64,000 bases of DNA, taken from NCBI GenBank assembly GCA_964030475.1, contig CAXIPT010000017.1:57501-121500 (forward strand), in the 5' to 3' direction. Under the pieces are notes generated by a model. It ran no database searches and was not told where the DNA came from. It worked only from the letters and a program-made list of their open reading frames with translations. Of this stretch, positions 14,968 to 21,997 are shown in pieces. The position numbers and the translations under genes were made by a program. This DNA is from Tethya wilhelma. Lineage: Eukaryota; Porifera; Demospongiae; Tethyida; Tethyidae. Every line of letters begins with the position of its first letter. Position 1 is the stretch's first letter.

Positions 14968-15553
14968 TACAAGCTTCCGTCTGGACATCCAAGGCTGTCT
15001 TGTGACGTTCTTCTCGAGTTTGTTGCTGAAGAGTGAGACACAACCACAAGATGTGCATTAAATAGAAAACAACATAAGCTTAACTCTAGTGTGCATTAAA
15101 TAGAATCATCAAAATTCTATCACAATTTCTGGATTTAAGTACCTTTCTCACACGTCTCTCTTCCTTTGTTTCAGCACGTGTTGGTGCTGGAGTGTCACTA
15201 GGATCCTATGTATGTTGAAAATACACACACACACACACACAAACACACACAATCATTACAAAATATAGCAACAAAACAACACTTTTATGGATAAAAATTT
15301 TAGTACAGCTGAAGCTGTTGAGCAAGAGCATTATTCCTTGAATGAATCAGCTATACAATAGTGCATTTGGGGATAAAAATCTTCACTCAAATCTTGTCAA
15401 CTCTCTCACCTCGAAGAGACTGAGGTATTGGCTCACTCCGTTGTACGGCCACGGCTTCTTCTCCCACGGTAGTTTGTCCAGAGGAGGAAGGTACTGGACC
15501 GGAGGCCGCGGAGCAAACAGCGCCAATAGGTTAGGAGGAAGATACTGAGTCAT
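1..15553 (-). CDS. SNRNP70: U1 small nuclear ribonucleoprotein 70 kDa (U1-70K), 3' end outside window
   Basis: Core protein of the U1 snRNP; it binds U1 snRNA stem-loop I and recruits SR proteins to 5' splice sites in the nucleus. Minus-strand exons, read 5' to 3': 15553-15410 (N-terminus [15 protein letters not shown]), 15205-15143, 15025-14971, 14884-14820 (RNP2, LFVGRI), 14648-14586, 2819-2741 (RNP1, [10 protein letters not shown]), 1918-1817 (DGKKIDGRR), 1556-1484 ([10 protein letters not shown]), then 265 to beyond position 1 (RD/RE/RS-rich tail). All junctions have GT/AG and matching phases; for example exon 3 ends in t and exon 4 starts gg, making the conserved Trp before [12 protein letters not shown] second copy of exons 4 and 5 lies at 12861-12797 and 12625-12563. 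The order and residues match animal U1-70K throughout. The 9.7-kb intron between 2820 and 12562 is unusually long because of nested genes. Identification is near certain; the duplicated exons are discussed separately. Confidence 0.95.
265..1484. other. SNRNP70 intron 8 with an inserted repeat
   Basis: This intron separates the GGGLGG exon from the RS-domain exon. Apart from the repeat element at about 647-1409, I see only AT-rich sequence and no credible coding exon. Short open frames here on both strands lack homology and codon structure. Confidence 0.6.
647..1409. mobile_element. Short inverted-end repeat element, copy 1
   Basis: It starts near AAGCCTCGGCAC and ends near GTGCCGAGGCTT, an inverted pair. 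Internally it shares with the element at 5504-6606 the strings AATAACGCACA, GTGGCCTCGAAGC and ACAGACAAAACGACTAC. No protein is encoded. It is probably a non-autonomous DNA element; boundaries are approximate. Confidence 0.5.
2523..2523. other. Single N, sequence ambiguity or contig join
   Basis: One undetermined base inside the SNRNP70 intron between exons 6 and 7. The sequence on both sides remains intronic, so no exon is lost here as far as can be seen. Confidence 0.9.
2825..2871. repeat. (TG)n microsatellite
   Basis: Near-perfect TG dinucleotide tract lying a few bases upstream, in transcript sense, of SNRNP70 exon 6 (2819-2741). On the transcribed strand it forms a CA tract just before the acceptor. 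Confidence 0.9.
3239..4180 (+). CDS. Secreted 12-cysteine family protein, member 1
   Basis: Single-exon 313-residue protein of unknown function. Residues 1-17 (ending TTSAG) form a signal peptide. Residues 18-85 are a charged segment followed by a Thr/Glu linker (ATTEQS-like). From about 88 to the end runs the family's conserved domain with 12 cysteines in the order [44 protein letters not shown]...TCC and RFC. It also carries the signatures WTFAAGL, DPLWDG and FNNPPWF and ends ELYIQ. It lies antisense inside the long SNRNP70 intron. I recognise no named Pfam domain. The paired cysteines and signal peptide imply an extracellular, disulfide-stabilised fold; ligand and role are unknown. Its nearest relative is the gene at 8123, including 3' flanking sequence. 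Confidence 0.85.
   Translation: MNFFTVCLVLVITTSAGNFKISAAAAQKYKPHILEGKCLSFDERKRIKFEMRENVKQLIYSQSTTAIPAEETTTEQSISTTTEEPPNTCGDASLGWRQVVFINMTDTSYNCPPRLQLTSYSKRTCGRARSNILVCSSTTFSVGGSEYSQVCGRIRGYQVGSTIAFYGYNANSHSLNRQYVDGVSLTHGPEGQRQHIWTFAAGLTEGTYTYATNCPCDQSTGSSPPFVGDDYFCESGTDRAWGDGFSGVFFPDDPLWDGQGCPSTSTCCQFNNPPWFTKVLPNPTTDDIELRFCFYNAKQYSNLPLELIELYIQ
4444..4640. repeat. MITE-like element (TACCGTATAGCA family), diverged copy
   Basis: It begins TACCGTATAGCA and contains GATTGGCAGATTTTATTTTGGC and clusters of CGCCAAT-type motifs shared with copies at 45580, 53649 and 59218. It lies just 3' of family member 1, and a matching copy lies 3' of member 3 (about 9200-9372), so gene and element were duplicated together. 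Confidence 0.6.
4842..4884. repeat. (TG)n microsatellite
   Basis: Uninterrupted TG dinucleotide tract in the long SNRNP70 intron, between family members 1 and 2. Confidence 0.9.
5291..7364 (+). pseudogene. Secreted 12-cysteine family, member 2, broken by an inserted element
   Basis: The 5' part (5291-5503) encodes the signal peptide and charged segment, very like members 1 and 3, then stops at the edge of an inserted element of about 1.1 kb. Homology resumes at about 6607 with the Thr/Glu linker and the conserved domain. A 7-base deletion near 6738 (the region that is TACAACTGTCCTCC in paralogues) shifts the frame and removes the second domain cysteine. From 6903 to 7364 the rest of the domain is open and well conserved (WTFAAGL, DYFCES, DPLWDG, FNNPPWF). 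The 3' half could still be translated as a 153-residue fragment, but it would lack a signal peptide. This is a disrupted gene unless the insert is spliced out, which the 7-base deletion argues against. Confidence 0.85.
5504..6606. mobile_element. Repeat element inserted in family member 2 (copy 2 of the 647-1409 element)
   Basis: Ends AACCCTCGGCAC and GCGCCGAGGGTT are inverted relative to each other, as in copy 1. Near the 3' end lie AATAACGCACAG, GTGGCCTCGAAGCC and the ACGGACAGACAAAACGACTAC segment shared with copy 1. It contains a perfect 41-bp palindrome at about 6389-6429 (CTCGCTAGCCAGACTC and its complement). No transposase is visible. Confidence 0.6.
8123..9064 (+). CDS. Secreted 12-cysteine family protein, member 3
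   Basis: Single-exon 313-residue protein, nearly collinear with the member at 3239. It has signal peptide [17 protein letters not shown], a charged segment ([17 protein letters not shown]) and a linker rich in TTEQ/STTTEE up to about residue 86. The 12-cysteine domain follows, with [40 protein letters not shown] and RHC, ending ELYIQ. Differences from member 1 cluster in surface-like positions of the domain (for example KILNS-type loops around 175-185 and 235-245) rather than at cysteines. It lies antisense within the SNRNP70 intron. Function is unknown and presumed extracellular. The start is chosen because the signal peptide begins immediately and all paralogues align there. Confidence 0.85.
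   Translation: MAFFTVCVVLVITTSAGNFKVSAEAAQKYKPHILEGKCLSFDERKRIKLEMRENVKQLIYSQSTTAIPTEETTTEQSISTTTEEPPNTCGDASLGWRQVVFIDMTDTSYNCPPGLQLTSYSKRTCGRPRSNILVCSSTTFSVGGSEYRQVCGRIRGYQVGTTLSFYGYNANAHSLNQQYVDGVSLTHGPDGQRQHIWTFAAGLTEGAYTYATNCPCDQSTGSSPPFVGDDYFCESGTDRAWGDNFYGVFFPDDPLWDGLGCPSNSTCCQFNNPPWFTKVLPNPTTDDIELRHCFYNAKQYSDLPLELIELYIQ
9200..9372. repeat. MITE-like element (TACCGTATAGCA family), partial
   Basis: It matches the copy 3' of member 1 (GGCAGATTTTATTTTGGC, AAAAATGACTGTTTGG, ATCCTTACCAAAACCGCC). The open frame at 9189-9386 is this repeat read through and not a gene. Confidence 0.55.
9657..10613 (+). CDS. Secreted 12-cysteine family protein, member 4, with C-terminal extension
   Basis: An upstream in-frame start at 9504 exists, but alignment to all paralogues and the signal peptide ([17 protein letters not shown]) favour 9657, giving 318 residues. 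The linker is nearly absent: about 20 residues join the charged segment to the CNGTPGW domain start. All 12 domain cysteines are present. Paralogues stop right after ELYIQ or ELYVQ; here that stop is replaced and the frame runs on for 23 residues, including a hydrophobic [11 protein letters not shown] stretch. Whether this reflects stop loss, an error or a functional tail cannot be told. Immediately upstream (9415-9540) lies a repeat also found at about 36500-36640. The gene is antisense in the SNRNP70 intron. Confidence 0.8.
   Translation: MNVHSVCLVLIVTTSAGNFKVSEAAAEQYRPHIFVGECLSFDEREKVKFEMHKNIKPLIHTEEPVYTCNGTPGWRQVVFIDMTDTSYNCPPGLQLTSYSKRTCGRAHSDKFNCSSTTFSVEGSEYSQVCGRIRGYQVGSTAAFLGYSGWRSATLNEQYVDGVSLTHGPEGDRQHIWTFAAGLTEKYYWSQDRFLCPCDGSTAGSPPFTGDDYFCESGTDRGWGDGLGHGVFFPDDPLWDGQGCSSTSTCCEFNNPPWFTKVLPNPTTDDIELRLCLNNVIQESDILLEFMELYVQKLYQTLFTNYHLLLQFLFVACVH
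11126..12079 (+). CDS. Secreted 12-cysteine family protein, member 5
   Basis: Single-exon 317-residue protein of a second subgroup. Its N-terminus [25 protein letters not shown] is a signal peptide with a longer n-region. It is followed by [15 protein letters not shown], with an extra cysteine in the pro-segment, and a short Pro/Glu linker ([13 protein letters not shown]). The domain starts CNGTPGWW at about residue 92 and keeps the cysteine order, with [42 protein letters not shown] and RLCM, ending ELYVK. It differs from the 13148 gene by a few substitutions and by lacking 27 linker residues, so the two may be alleles. It is antisense to SNRNP70. Function is unknown. Confidence 0.85.
   Translation: MLSQKNSNVNIFIVCLVLVITTSAGNFKVSAAAAEQYRPTPLHKCPVTNTEINQAMGTISKQLKPILDSPTPEPPEEDIGEYSCNGTPGWWRVVLVDMTNRSHNCPSGLNTILSPRRTCGRSFSDRFQCSLTRFNNPVQNGRPYSQVCGRIDGYQIGSTSAFWGYHIKGQTIDGYYVDEISLTHGPPGRRQHIWTFAAGLIEVESSDQGFQLAKCPCDTTGENIVATSPPFVGNNYFCETAIHEDFRGEFQGRFFGDDPLWDGLGCRSSSCCHLNNPPWFTKTLPRATTDDIELRLCMTGFSNEDDVGLELIELYVK
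12563..12625 (-). CDS. SNRNP70: SNRNP70 exon 5, duplicate copy A
   Basis: A 63-nt phase 0-0 exon encoding [21 protein letters not shown], bounded by TTCAG and GTAAGC. It encodes the same protein as the exon at 14648-14586, with a synonymous difference (GATACC versus GATACA). It can join exon 6 in frame. Confidence 0.85.
12797..12861 (-). CDS. SNRNP70: SNRNP70 exon 4, duplicate copy A
   Basis: A 65-nt exon encoding [21 protein letters not shown] after two leading bases gg. It needs one base from exon 3 to make Trp. It cannot follow exon 5B in frame, since that exon ends in phase 0, so copies A and B cannot both be used in one mRNA. Confidence 0.85.
12952..12952. other. Single N: contig join at the duplication boundary
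   Basis: The N sits exactly between the end of copy A and the start of copy B of the 2-kb duplication, beside a CA microsatellite. This is what is expected if two haplotype contigs were placed in tandem. Confidence 0.85.
12953..14960. repeat. Segmental duplication, copy B (family member 6 plus SNRNP70 exons 4B and 5B)
   Basis: Partner of 10929-12951, in the same order and orientation. It runs into a CA tract at about 14940 that is followed directly by SNRNP70 exon 3, so this copy is physically linked to the 5' half of the host gene. Confidence 0.85.
13148..14182 (+). CDS. Secreted 12-cysteine family protein, member 6
   Basis: Single-exon 344-residue protein, near-twin of the one at 11126. 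It has the same signal peptide and CPVTN pro-segment. The linker is 27 residues longer (residues about 67-96, rich in Thr and Pro, with [11 protein letters not shown]), typical of O-glycosylated mucin-like spacers. The 12-cysteine domain follows from about residue 119, starting [10 protein letters not shown], with FCETAI, DPLWDG and HLNNPPWF, ending ELYVK. The linker is therefore the quickly changing part, while the domain is nearly constant between the two copies. It is nested antisense between SNRNP70 exons 5A/4A and 5B/4B. Function is unknown. Confidence 0.85.
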   Translation: MLSQKNSNVNIFIVCLVLVITTSAGNFKVSEAAAEQYRPTPLHKCPVTNTEINQAKGTISKQLTPILDSINTPASPQPETTATTVTTPTTPPTTHTPTPEPPEEEIGEYFCNGTPGWWRVVLVDMTNHGHNCPSGLNTILSPRRTCGRSFSDRFQCSSTRFVNPVQNGRPYSQVCGRIDGYQIGSTSAFWGYHIKQQSIDGYYVDGISLTHGPPGRRQHIWTFAAGLIEVESSDQGFQLAKCPCDTTGENIVATSPPFVGNNYFCETAIHEDFRGEFQGRFFGDDPLWDGLDCRSSSCCHLNNPPWFTKTLPRATTDSIELRLCMTGFSNEDDVGLELIELYVK

Positions 15554-15711
15554 TTTCCTTTCTCTTTACACACCTGCACCAAAAGCACGTTTGACCTTCA
15601 ACCTTTCTCTGGTAGTTGAAATATTAACCCTTTTAATGAACGTAACCTTTGACCTTCGTATTTTATAAAAAATTTAACCTTTTACTACTGCATTAATCTT
15701 GGAACAAGAAA
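15554..15711. promoter_or_regulatory. Bidirectional promoter interval between SNRNP70 and ITFG2
   Basis: Only 158 bp separate the divergent start codons (SNRNP70 ATG at 15553 on minus, ITFG2 ATG at 15712 on plus). Both 5' UTRs and both core promoters must lie here or overlap the first exons. I see no clear TATA box for either side apart from TTTTATAAAA at 15661-15670, which is about 45 bp before the ITFG2 ATG and could serve it. Shared regulation is inferred from spacing only. Confidence 0.7.
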
Positions 15712-18700
15712 ATGATGCGTTCTGTGAGTTTTGTGGATAGAGTCGAGCTGGAGTTCTCTGGCAACCATTTCTCTCATGCTCTGGCTGTAGGAGACGTGGA
15801 TGCAGACGGGGTATGCATCTCACATTTAAATATGTAAAGTAATCACATGTGTACAAGTACAGTACAACTTCATAATCAAACCGGGGCATGCAAAGGTTGT
15901 GGCTAGAGAGCCAGCGTCGTAAACTATAGCTAACACATTGTAGCTAATGGTGCCTGTTCTTTAATACAGTGCTGGCAAAATCCAGATACTATAGTGTTAC
16001 ATAACTCTGCAATACAAAAGCAATAGTAAAATAAACGGAAAAGAGTCCAGGTAGCTAAAAATGCAGGTTTAAGTTGAACTTAGAGTCTCTAAGAACTAAG
16101 AGTTCATGTAACTGATTTTTTGTTGTTGTTTTTTTTTAATCTCACTTTACATTTTGGAACTGATCCTATTCAGTAGCTAGCCGAATTTAGGCTTCGAAGA
16201 GTGGTCTAGCAGCAAAGACCGGTAATCCAGATCCGGCAAATAGACGATTAGATTCAGAGGTGGCTTATCAGTAGTACATGTTACTTCTGCAAATGGCTTA
16301 CTGGTTGGATGTTCTCTGCTATGAAAGCGGAAATCTCTTCCATCTGTGTCTTCGTTTGTGGCCCAGATCAAGAGTCCACAATTTGGTTGACCATTGATCC
16401 AATTTTTCATGGCCTTTGTGAAATCCAATTCAATATAGCTGTTTAATTGGCGAACACGAATGGTAGTATGATCTGTTGGACTCCTAACAGCATCACGTCC
16501 ATCAATTGCGACATATGGTTGGTTCCAGTTTGATCCAATTTTAGCTCGATCGCGTGTTGCTTCATTTTCTTTCCATTCCTTCTTCAGCTGATGCACTTGA
16601 AATGTCCGAGGTATACGTGGTGCTGACGCTGGTAATTGCCAACTAGCTTTGTGGGCAAACCAAAAATAGAGGGAAAATTTGGCTTATTTTATATACTTGC
16701 AACATCGTTGAGAAAGATTTTCAAACTGGATTAGGGTCCGTTTTTTTGGACATATTGAGGATGCTTTCCAACTATTAAGAAATTGTGGTGGTTTTTATTA
16801 TAACTGTTCTCCAGCCAAACGTCTTGAGTTGGAATTAGAGTGTAAGTAACAGCATTACCCGATCTAGTGTGTGGAGGACAGTGTGTTGACACTACTGCTT
16901 CAGAATAGATGAAGATGAGTGAAGCAGTGCAAATGATAACCCAGATATAGCCATGTTTCCAGTCTCAAGGTCAAGCTATATGGCATAAGTTTTCTAGCTA
17001 TTATAGCTGATAGACTGTCATCTTGTAGACTGTGCTGAAACAATTGACATCATTATACACTTAAATCAATTAGGGCTGCTGCATGCATTAGTTATAGTTG
17101 TTCAAAAACTTTTGCAAGTTTAACATTGCTTAAATAATTTTTGTCATTTTTGTGCCATACTACAGTTTATTATTCAGATGCTCAAGCGATTAATTGAATC
17201 ACAAGGCTGGGCTCTTATTATCTTTGAAATATTGTATTTTCTTATGTTCTAACTTTAAACCATTAACCAAACATGCATGTTTAGGACATCATTAATTTAA
17301 ATAGGATAATATTAATAGCAGGGTTGTACTTTCAACGTGACTAAGTCTTCATTGTGAATCTAAATTGGACAGGTATTGTTTGTATACAATTAATAGAGTC
17401 TCTACTACGACTTACTACAATGGACCATTTGTATATTGGATTAACTACAAAACTTAAATTACTACAATGGACCTTATGTACATTAGACTAACTACAAACC
17501 TTACTACAATGGACCTTATTAGACTAACTATACATGATCTCTAGATATTTACTAACAATTCAGCTTTCAAAGAGTTTTAGGTGGATTCTTTTGAATCTCT
17601 TTTGCTCTTGCTCATCATGGTGGAGGAGGAGTGGGTACATTTGTACATGTTACTTGTGCATAAGGCCTATTGTGTGAGTGCCTTCTGCTATTGAAACGAA
17701 AATCTCTTCCAATGGTGTCTTCGTTTGTGGCCCAGATCAGTACTCCATAATTTGGTTCACCACTGATCCAATTTTGCATTGCCTCTGTGAAATCGAGCTC
17801 AATGTAACTGCCAACTTGGCTAACATGGATGGTAATATTGTCCGTTGGAGTAATAACAGTATCATTTCCACCAATTGCAGCTAATGGTTGGGTCCAATTT
17901 GATCCAATTTTAGCTTGATTGCGTGTTGCTTCATTTTCTTTCCATTCTTTCTTCAACTGGTGCACTTGAACTGTGCGAGATATATTTGGTGCTGATTCTG
18001 GTGATTGCCTGCTATCTTTGTAGGCCTTTAAAAAAAAGAGGAAAAACTTGGCAGATGTTATATTCTTACAGCACTGCTGAGGAATGTCTTCGAACTGAAT
18101 TACTATCCGTTTTATGGTGGACATAGGACTCCTTCCGACTGCTACAAATTCATCCGGTTTGGGGTCATTAGGGCTTGACAGATATATGTCTTGAGTTGCG
18201 TTTAGAGTGTAAGCAATTGAAGTGCCTGATTTACTATTTTGAGGACAGTCAGGTGAATCAGATGGCTGTACTTCTTCTGTTGGTGTTGTCTCTACTTCTT
18301 CCTTTGATGATGGCTGTACTTCTTCTGTTGGTGTTGTCTCTACTTCTTCCTTTGATGATGGCTGTACTTCTTTTAGTGTTGGCTTTACTTCTTCTGTTGG
18401 TGTTGCTGGTGGTGGTGGTGATGGAAGCTCTTTTGCACAAGTTACTTGTGCGTATGGCTTATTGAATGAGTGTTCGCTACTGTAGAAACGAAATCCTCTT
18501 CCATCAGTATCTTCGTTTGTAGCCCAGATCAGTACTCCATAATTCGGTTCACCATTGATCCAATTCCTCATTGCATCTGTGATATCCAGGTCAATGTAGC
18601 TACCAGCTTGGCTAGTGTGGATAGTAGTATTGTCTGTAGGAGTGATACAAGCATCATTTCCATCAATTGCTACATAATGCTTATTCCAGTTTGATCCAAT

Positions 18701-21700
18701 TATAGCTCGATAGCGTGTTGCTTCATTTTCTTTCCATTCCTTCTTCAGCTGATGCACTTGAAATGGACGAGATATAAGTGGTGCTGATGCTGGTGATTGC
18801 CAACTAGCTTTGTGGGCATACCAAAAGTAGAGGAAAAATTTGGCTGATTCTATACTCTTGCAACACTGCATGGGAAGGTCCTCAAACTGGATCAGTGTCC
18901 TTTTTTTAGAAAATTGAGGATGCTTTCCAACTATTAAGAAATCATGGTAGTTTTGGTTACCACTGTTCTCCAACCACACATCTTGAGTTGGGTTTAGAGT
19001 GTAAGTAATAGAAGTAGCTGATGTACTGTTTTGAGGACATTCTGTTGTCTTTACTGCTTCTGGATAGATGAAGATGAACGTCGCAAAGCAAATGATAATC
19101 CAAGTAGCCATTGTTCAAGGTCTGCAAGTTAATGAGAATGTATGCATGCATGCTGCACTTATATAGGGTGCTTAAACAATTGTGATGATGTCATGACCCT
19201 CTTTAAAACAGATAACTATATAAGTCCACAAAAATTACTATTTAGAAGCTGATTGATAAGTGATGTTTATACTTTCAACATGCATACAGCTTAGTTTGTG
19301 CATAATTATGTAGTTTATGTAAATTACCCCTAATAGTGTTAACTTGCACTTATATAGTGCATGGCATTGTGTATTTAAGAATTAACCTCTGAGGCTGATA
19401 AGTAATGCTGTCATGCTTTCAACGTGAAGCTTATAGTCGTGTATTTTTAACATGAACTTATGCTAGTTGAAGGATTTGTTTGTCTCCAACCTAGTTTGCA
19501 CAAGTTTATAGACACTTTGTGTTTGCACATTAGCAATGATAACATGCATTAATTTCTAACCATAGATAGTCATGCTCAAGAATAGCTGGTTCATTATAAG
19601 TACATATATATGATTATCAAACTTGATTGTAAATTGTTGTTTTCTTAGCTAAATGAGCTTGTGGTGGGCAATGTCGATGGAGTGCTGGCCATCTTCAAAG
19701 GAGACAGCCACACCCGCTGTTGGAGGAAGTGCTCAGGACTGGGAATTGTAAGTTTAACTTCAGAAAGGGAAACTTCATGGAAACATTTATCCTACCTCTG
19801 CATATTGCTAAGCATAGTAGGGAGATCCTGGTTTTACGAGGCTATACTTTACCCATCATGTTTTCTTGCTTGCATGCACAACAATTATTTACTTAATTCA
19901 AAACGAAATTGAAATGATGTTTAATTAACGTATTGAATTTTGCTTGAACATGCAGGTCACATGCATTGCCATTGGTGATCTCTTTAACACTGGCAAGGTA
20001 ACAACATGTGTGCATGTATCTATGCATGTATGCATGAGTTAGTATAACATGCCAACATACAGTACATTATAGACAATAAAATATAGTTATGTATTTATCT
20101 ATGATGGCAATAACTTTATAGTTCACTCTACACTATCTAGAATGCAGTGGTTTGTGTCAATGCCAATGGTCAGTGTCACATCTTCATCATGTCAGACATG
20201 GTATAGGTTAAGCTAATATAATTCACAGAAACCTTTTAAACTATTTTGTATTCTTACAAACAACATTAATTTCATTTAATAATGTACCAACTTTCACTGA
20301 TGCAGCCATCATCTTCAGTGGTTGTTAATGATGCTAGTAGCCCCCCTGAGCACAGATCCAGTATATCGGCCTCTAATTCCAGATCAATGGCCCCCATACA
20401 CACAGAAACACTGCACAATTCCAATGTAAAAGTCCTATGTATTGCAACTATTGGTGAGTCACATGACTCTGTCAGTGTATGCCTACAATTTTTGTAATTG
20501 TGTTTAGTGGATGTCAATAATTTGTTGCTTTGATTTCTCGTAAACAGGTTTTGATTACGTGTACGACTTGTTTGTCGGTCAGACGGACAGAGGCGTCGCA
20601 GTCTATAGATGGAACAATGAAACCAGATCGTTACTTTTGCTCAAGAAATTCTCCCTTCCTGGGCAGGTCTGACATGTAGTGAACTCATTCACAACTCACA
20701 TAGACAGTTTTTCCTGAGATTCTATACAAAACAAATTAATTTTAGCAAATGTTCTTTTAAACTTGGCCTCGTACCCAGGCTCTCTCCTTTGACCTTAATG
20801 ACCTTAGTGTAAGGTCAAAGGAGAGAGCCTGTGTACGAGGCTACCTTAGACTTATAGTATTTCTCTTGACTAAAATTTATCTTAATAAATAATATGATGT
20901 GAAAGATTAATTTCTCTAAGCATGCAAGGTTAGCTTCAGTCTCAGAACCTTTTGCCTGTAAGTTGTAGGCACGCCTTTATACACAGGAACTGGCAGGTAT
21001 ACAATAAGATTTTCTGAAGAGTTTTTAAGTCAGACCTTTCTTGTTCATGAATATTTATCACATTAGCTACACACTTTTCTATGTATATTTGTCACATGAT
21101 TAAGACTGTGCATTTAATATTCTGTTCATTTATGTTTTTTCTCTTCAGATTGGTACCCTTTCTTCAACCATCGCCACTGATGGTACCCCCCAGTTGCTAG
21201 TATCTCAGCCGGGGGGTACTTACATCCCCCTCAAGTACAGTGAGGGGGTCTCCACTAAGAGTACTTCTAGTGAGCATCCCACAAGGGCCATAACTTCGAG
21301 CACTACATCAACACACTCCACCCCTGAAGTCATGTATGTATGTATGTATGTAGCGGTATACTGTATACTGTGTACTGCGTACTGCATACTGTGTACTGCG
21401 TACTGCGTACTGCATACTGCATACTGCGTACTGCGTACTGCATACTGCTTACTGCGTACTGCGTACTGCGTACTGCATACTGCTTACTGCGTACTGCATA
21501 CTGCGTACAGTGCATACTGCTTACTGCGTACTGCGTACTGCATACTGTATACTGTATACTGTGTACCGTGTACTGTGTAATAATTATATAAGGTAAATTC
21601 AAGCTTTCACTTTATTTTCACCAGCTTCCTCGTTTAATGATAAAGTCTTTAAAGTTAGAATCTATTTTATGTCATCTCCAACTTTACAGTCATGATCAAG

Positions 21701-21880
21701 TGTTCCAGTTGGTCCAATGTGGGGTCATAGGTCAACCTCAGCGCCGCTCTCCAACCTCCTCCACTGAAGTGGTTGGTCACATCAATGACCAATCAGAGAG
21801 CCTCGCTGAAGATAGTGGTACCACCCCTCCCCCTGTCACTGATTGCTATAACAATGTCGTGGTACTTTGTACGCTTGATG
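15712..21880 (+). CDS. ITFG2: Integrin-alpha FG-GAP repeat-containing protein 2 (KICSTOR subunit), 3' exons missing
   Basis: ITFG2 is a beta-propeller subunit of KICSTOR, which tethers GATOR1 to lysosomes in amino-acid sensing by mTORC1. Exons: 15712-15810 ([17 protein letters not shown]), 19649-19747 ([11 protein letters not shown]), 19956-19997, 20141-20200 ([15 protein letters not shown]), 20306-20453, 20548-20666 ([16 protein letters not shown]), 21149-21333 ([12 protein letters not shown]) and 21690-21880 (VVVLCTLDG). All junctions keep phase, giving about 314 residues. Residues correspond along the human protein up to its ALCTLDG segment. The exons for the remaining C-terminal propeller part are absent. 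After 21880 come a TG tract, a repeat and the N at 22277, then TMEM41B begins. The 3.8-kb first intron contains antisense DNRLRE genes. Identification is strong; the truncation is most likely an assembly gap. Confidence 0.9.
16177..16954 (-). pseudogene. Decayed single-domain relative of the DNRLRE-like secreted protein
   Basis: It aligns along its length with the first domain of the intact gene at 17615-19111: start MA, then [61 protein letters not shown] and [14 protein letters not shown]. Frames change at least twice before 16650, and there are in-frame stops in the signal region and after CCKYIK. Only 16177-16596 remains open (139 residues, starting MHQLKKEW), ending after the [14 protein letters not shown] and AEVTC motifs with an unrelated tail. 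No linker or second domain follows. It is nested antisense in ITFG2 intron 1. Expression of the open part is possible but not supported. Confidence 0.8.
17615..19111 (-). CDS. Secreted protein with two DNRLRE-like (CBM96-type) beta-sandwich domains
   Basis: Single-exon 498-residue protein. Residues 1-23 are a signal peptide ([20 protein letters not shown]). Domain 1 spans about 25-230 and domain 2 about 283-490. Each runs from CPQNS...YTLNxTQDxxL through VGxxP, a Cys-Cys pair (QCCK), [18 protein letters not shown], a DxxDAMxNWI-type helix and [11 protein letters not shown]...RFxSxxH to VTC. This order matches the DNRLRE/disaggregatase-related fold seen in secreted and surface proteins, some of which bind polysaccharide. 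Between the domains, an 11-residue unit ([20 protein letters not shown]) is repeated two to three times, making an acidic Pro/Thr spacer. The protein ends in a Pro-rich PTPPPP. The family assignment is mine from motif order, and the ligand is unknown. It lies antisense within ITFG2 intron 1. Confidence 0.75.
   Translation of the reverse strand: MATWIIICFATFIFIYPEAVKTTECPQNSTSATSITYTLNPTQDVWLENSGNQNYHDFLIVGKHPQFSKKRTLIQFEDLPMQCCKSIESAKFFLYFWYAHKASWQSPASAPLISRPFQVHQLKKEWKENEATRYRAIIGSNWNKHYVAIDGNDACITPTDNTTIHTSQAGSYIDLDITDAMRNWINGEPNYGVLIWATNEDTDGRGFRFYSSEHSFNKPYAQVTCAKELPSPPPPATPTEEVKPTLKEVQPSSKEEVETTPTEEVQPSSKEEVETTPTEEVQPSDSPDCPQNSKSGTSIAYTLNATQDIYLSSPNDPKPDEFVAVGRSPMSTIKRIVIQFEDIPQQCCKNITSAKFFLFFLKAYKDSRQSPESAPNISRTVQVHQLKKEWKENEATRNQAKIGSNWTQPLAAIGGNDTVITPTDNITIHVSQVGSYIELDFTEAMQNWISGEPNYGVLIWATNEDTIGRDFRFNSRRHSHNRPYAQVTCTNVPTPPPP
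20764..20844. repeat. Fold-back element, GCCTCGTACCCAGGCTC family
   Basis: Near-perfect inverted repeat of about 33 bp per arm around a short loop, between ITFG2 exons 6 and 7. Arms GGCCTCGTACCCAGGCTCTC and its complement recur, with variation, at 34437, 35669 and 56908. Confidence 0.8.
21355..21582. repeat. Minisatellite of TACTGCG/TACTGCA heptamers
   Basis: About 30 tandem 7-bp units (TACTGCG, TACTGCA, TACTGTA, TACTGCT) in the ITFG2 intron after exon 7. A 7-bp period makes it open in several frames on both strands, which explains the Tyr/Cys/Leu-rich open frames here; they are not genes. Confidence 0.9.
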
Positions 21881-21885
21881 GTGAG

Positions 21886-21900
21886 TGTGTGTGTGTGTGT

Positions 21901-21947
<47 letters not shown>
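21886..21947. repeat. (TG)n microsatellite
   Basis: TG tract starting in the donor region of the last visible ITFG2 exon. Confidence 0.9.
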
Positions 21948-21948
<1 letters not shown>

Positions 21949-21997
21949 ATCCGTCCACATTGGTACAGGTCCCATCTTCTTGCTTTACCTGTAGAAT

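Noticed and set aside
18175..18465. Leu/Val-rich plus-strand frame resembling a membrane protein
   Set aside because: It is the complement of the repeated acidic TPTEEV spacer in the DNRLRE-like gene.
21194..21602. Tyr/Cys-rich frames on both strands in the minisatellite
   Set aside because: A 7-bp repeat stays open in several frames; no gene is implied.
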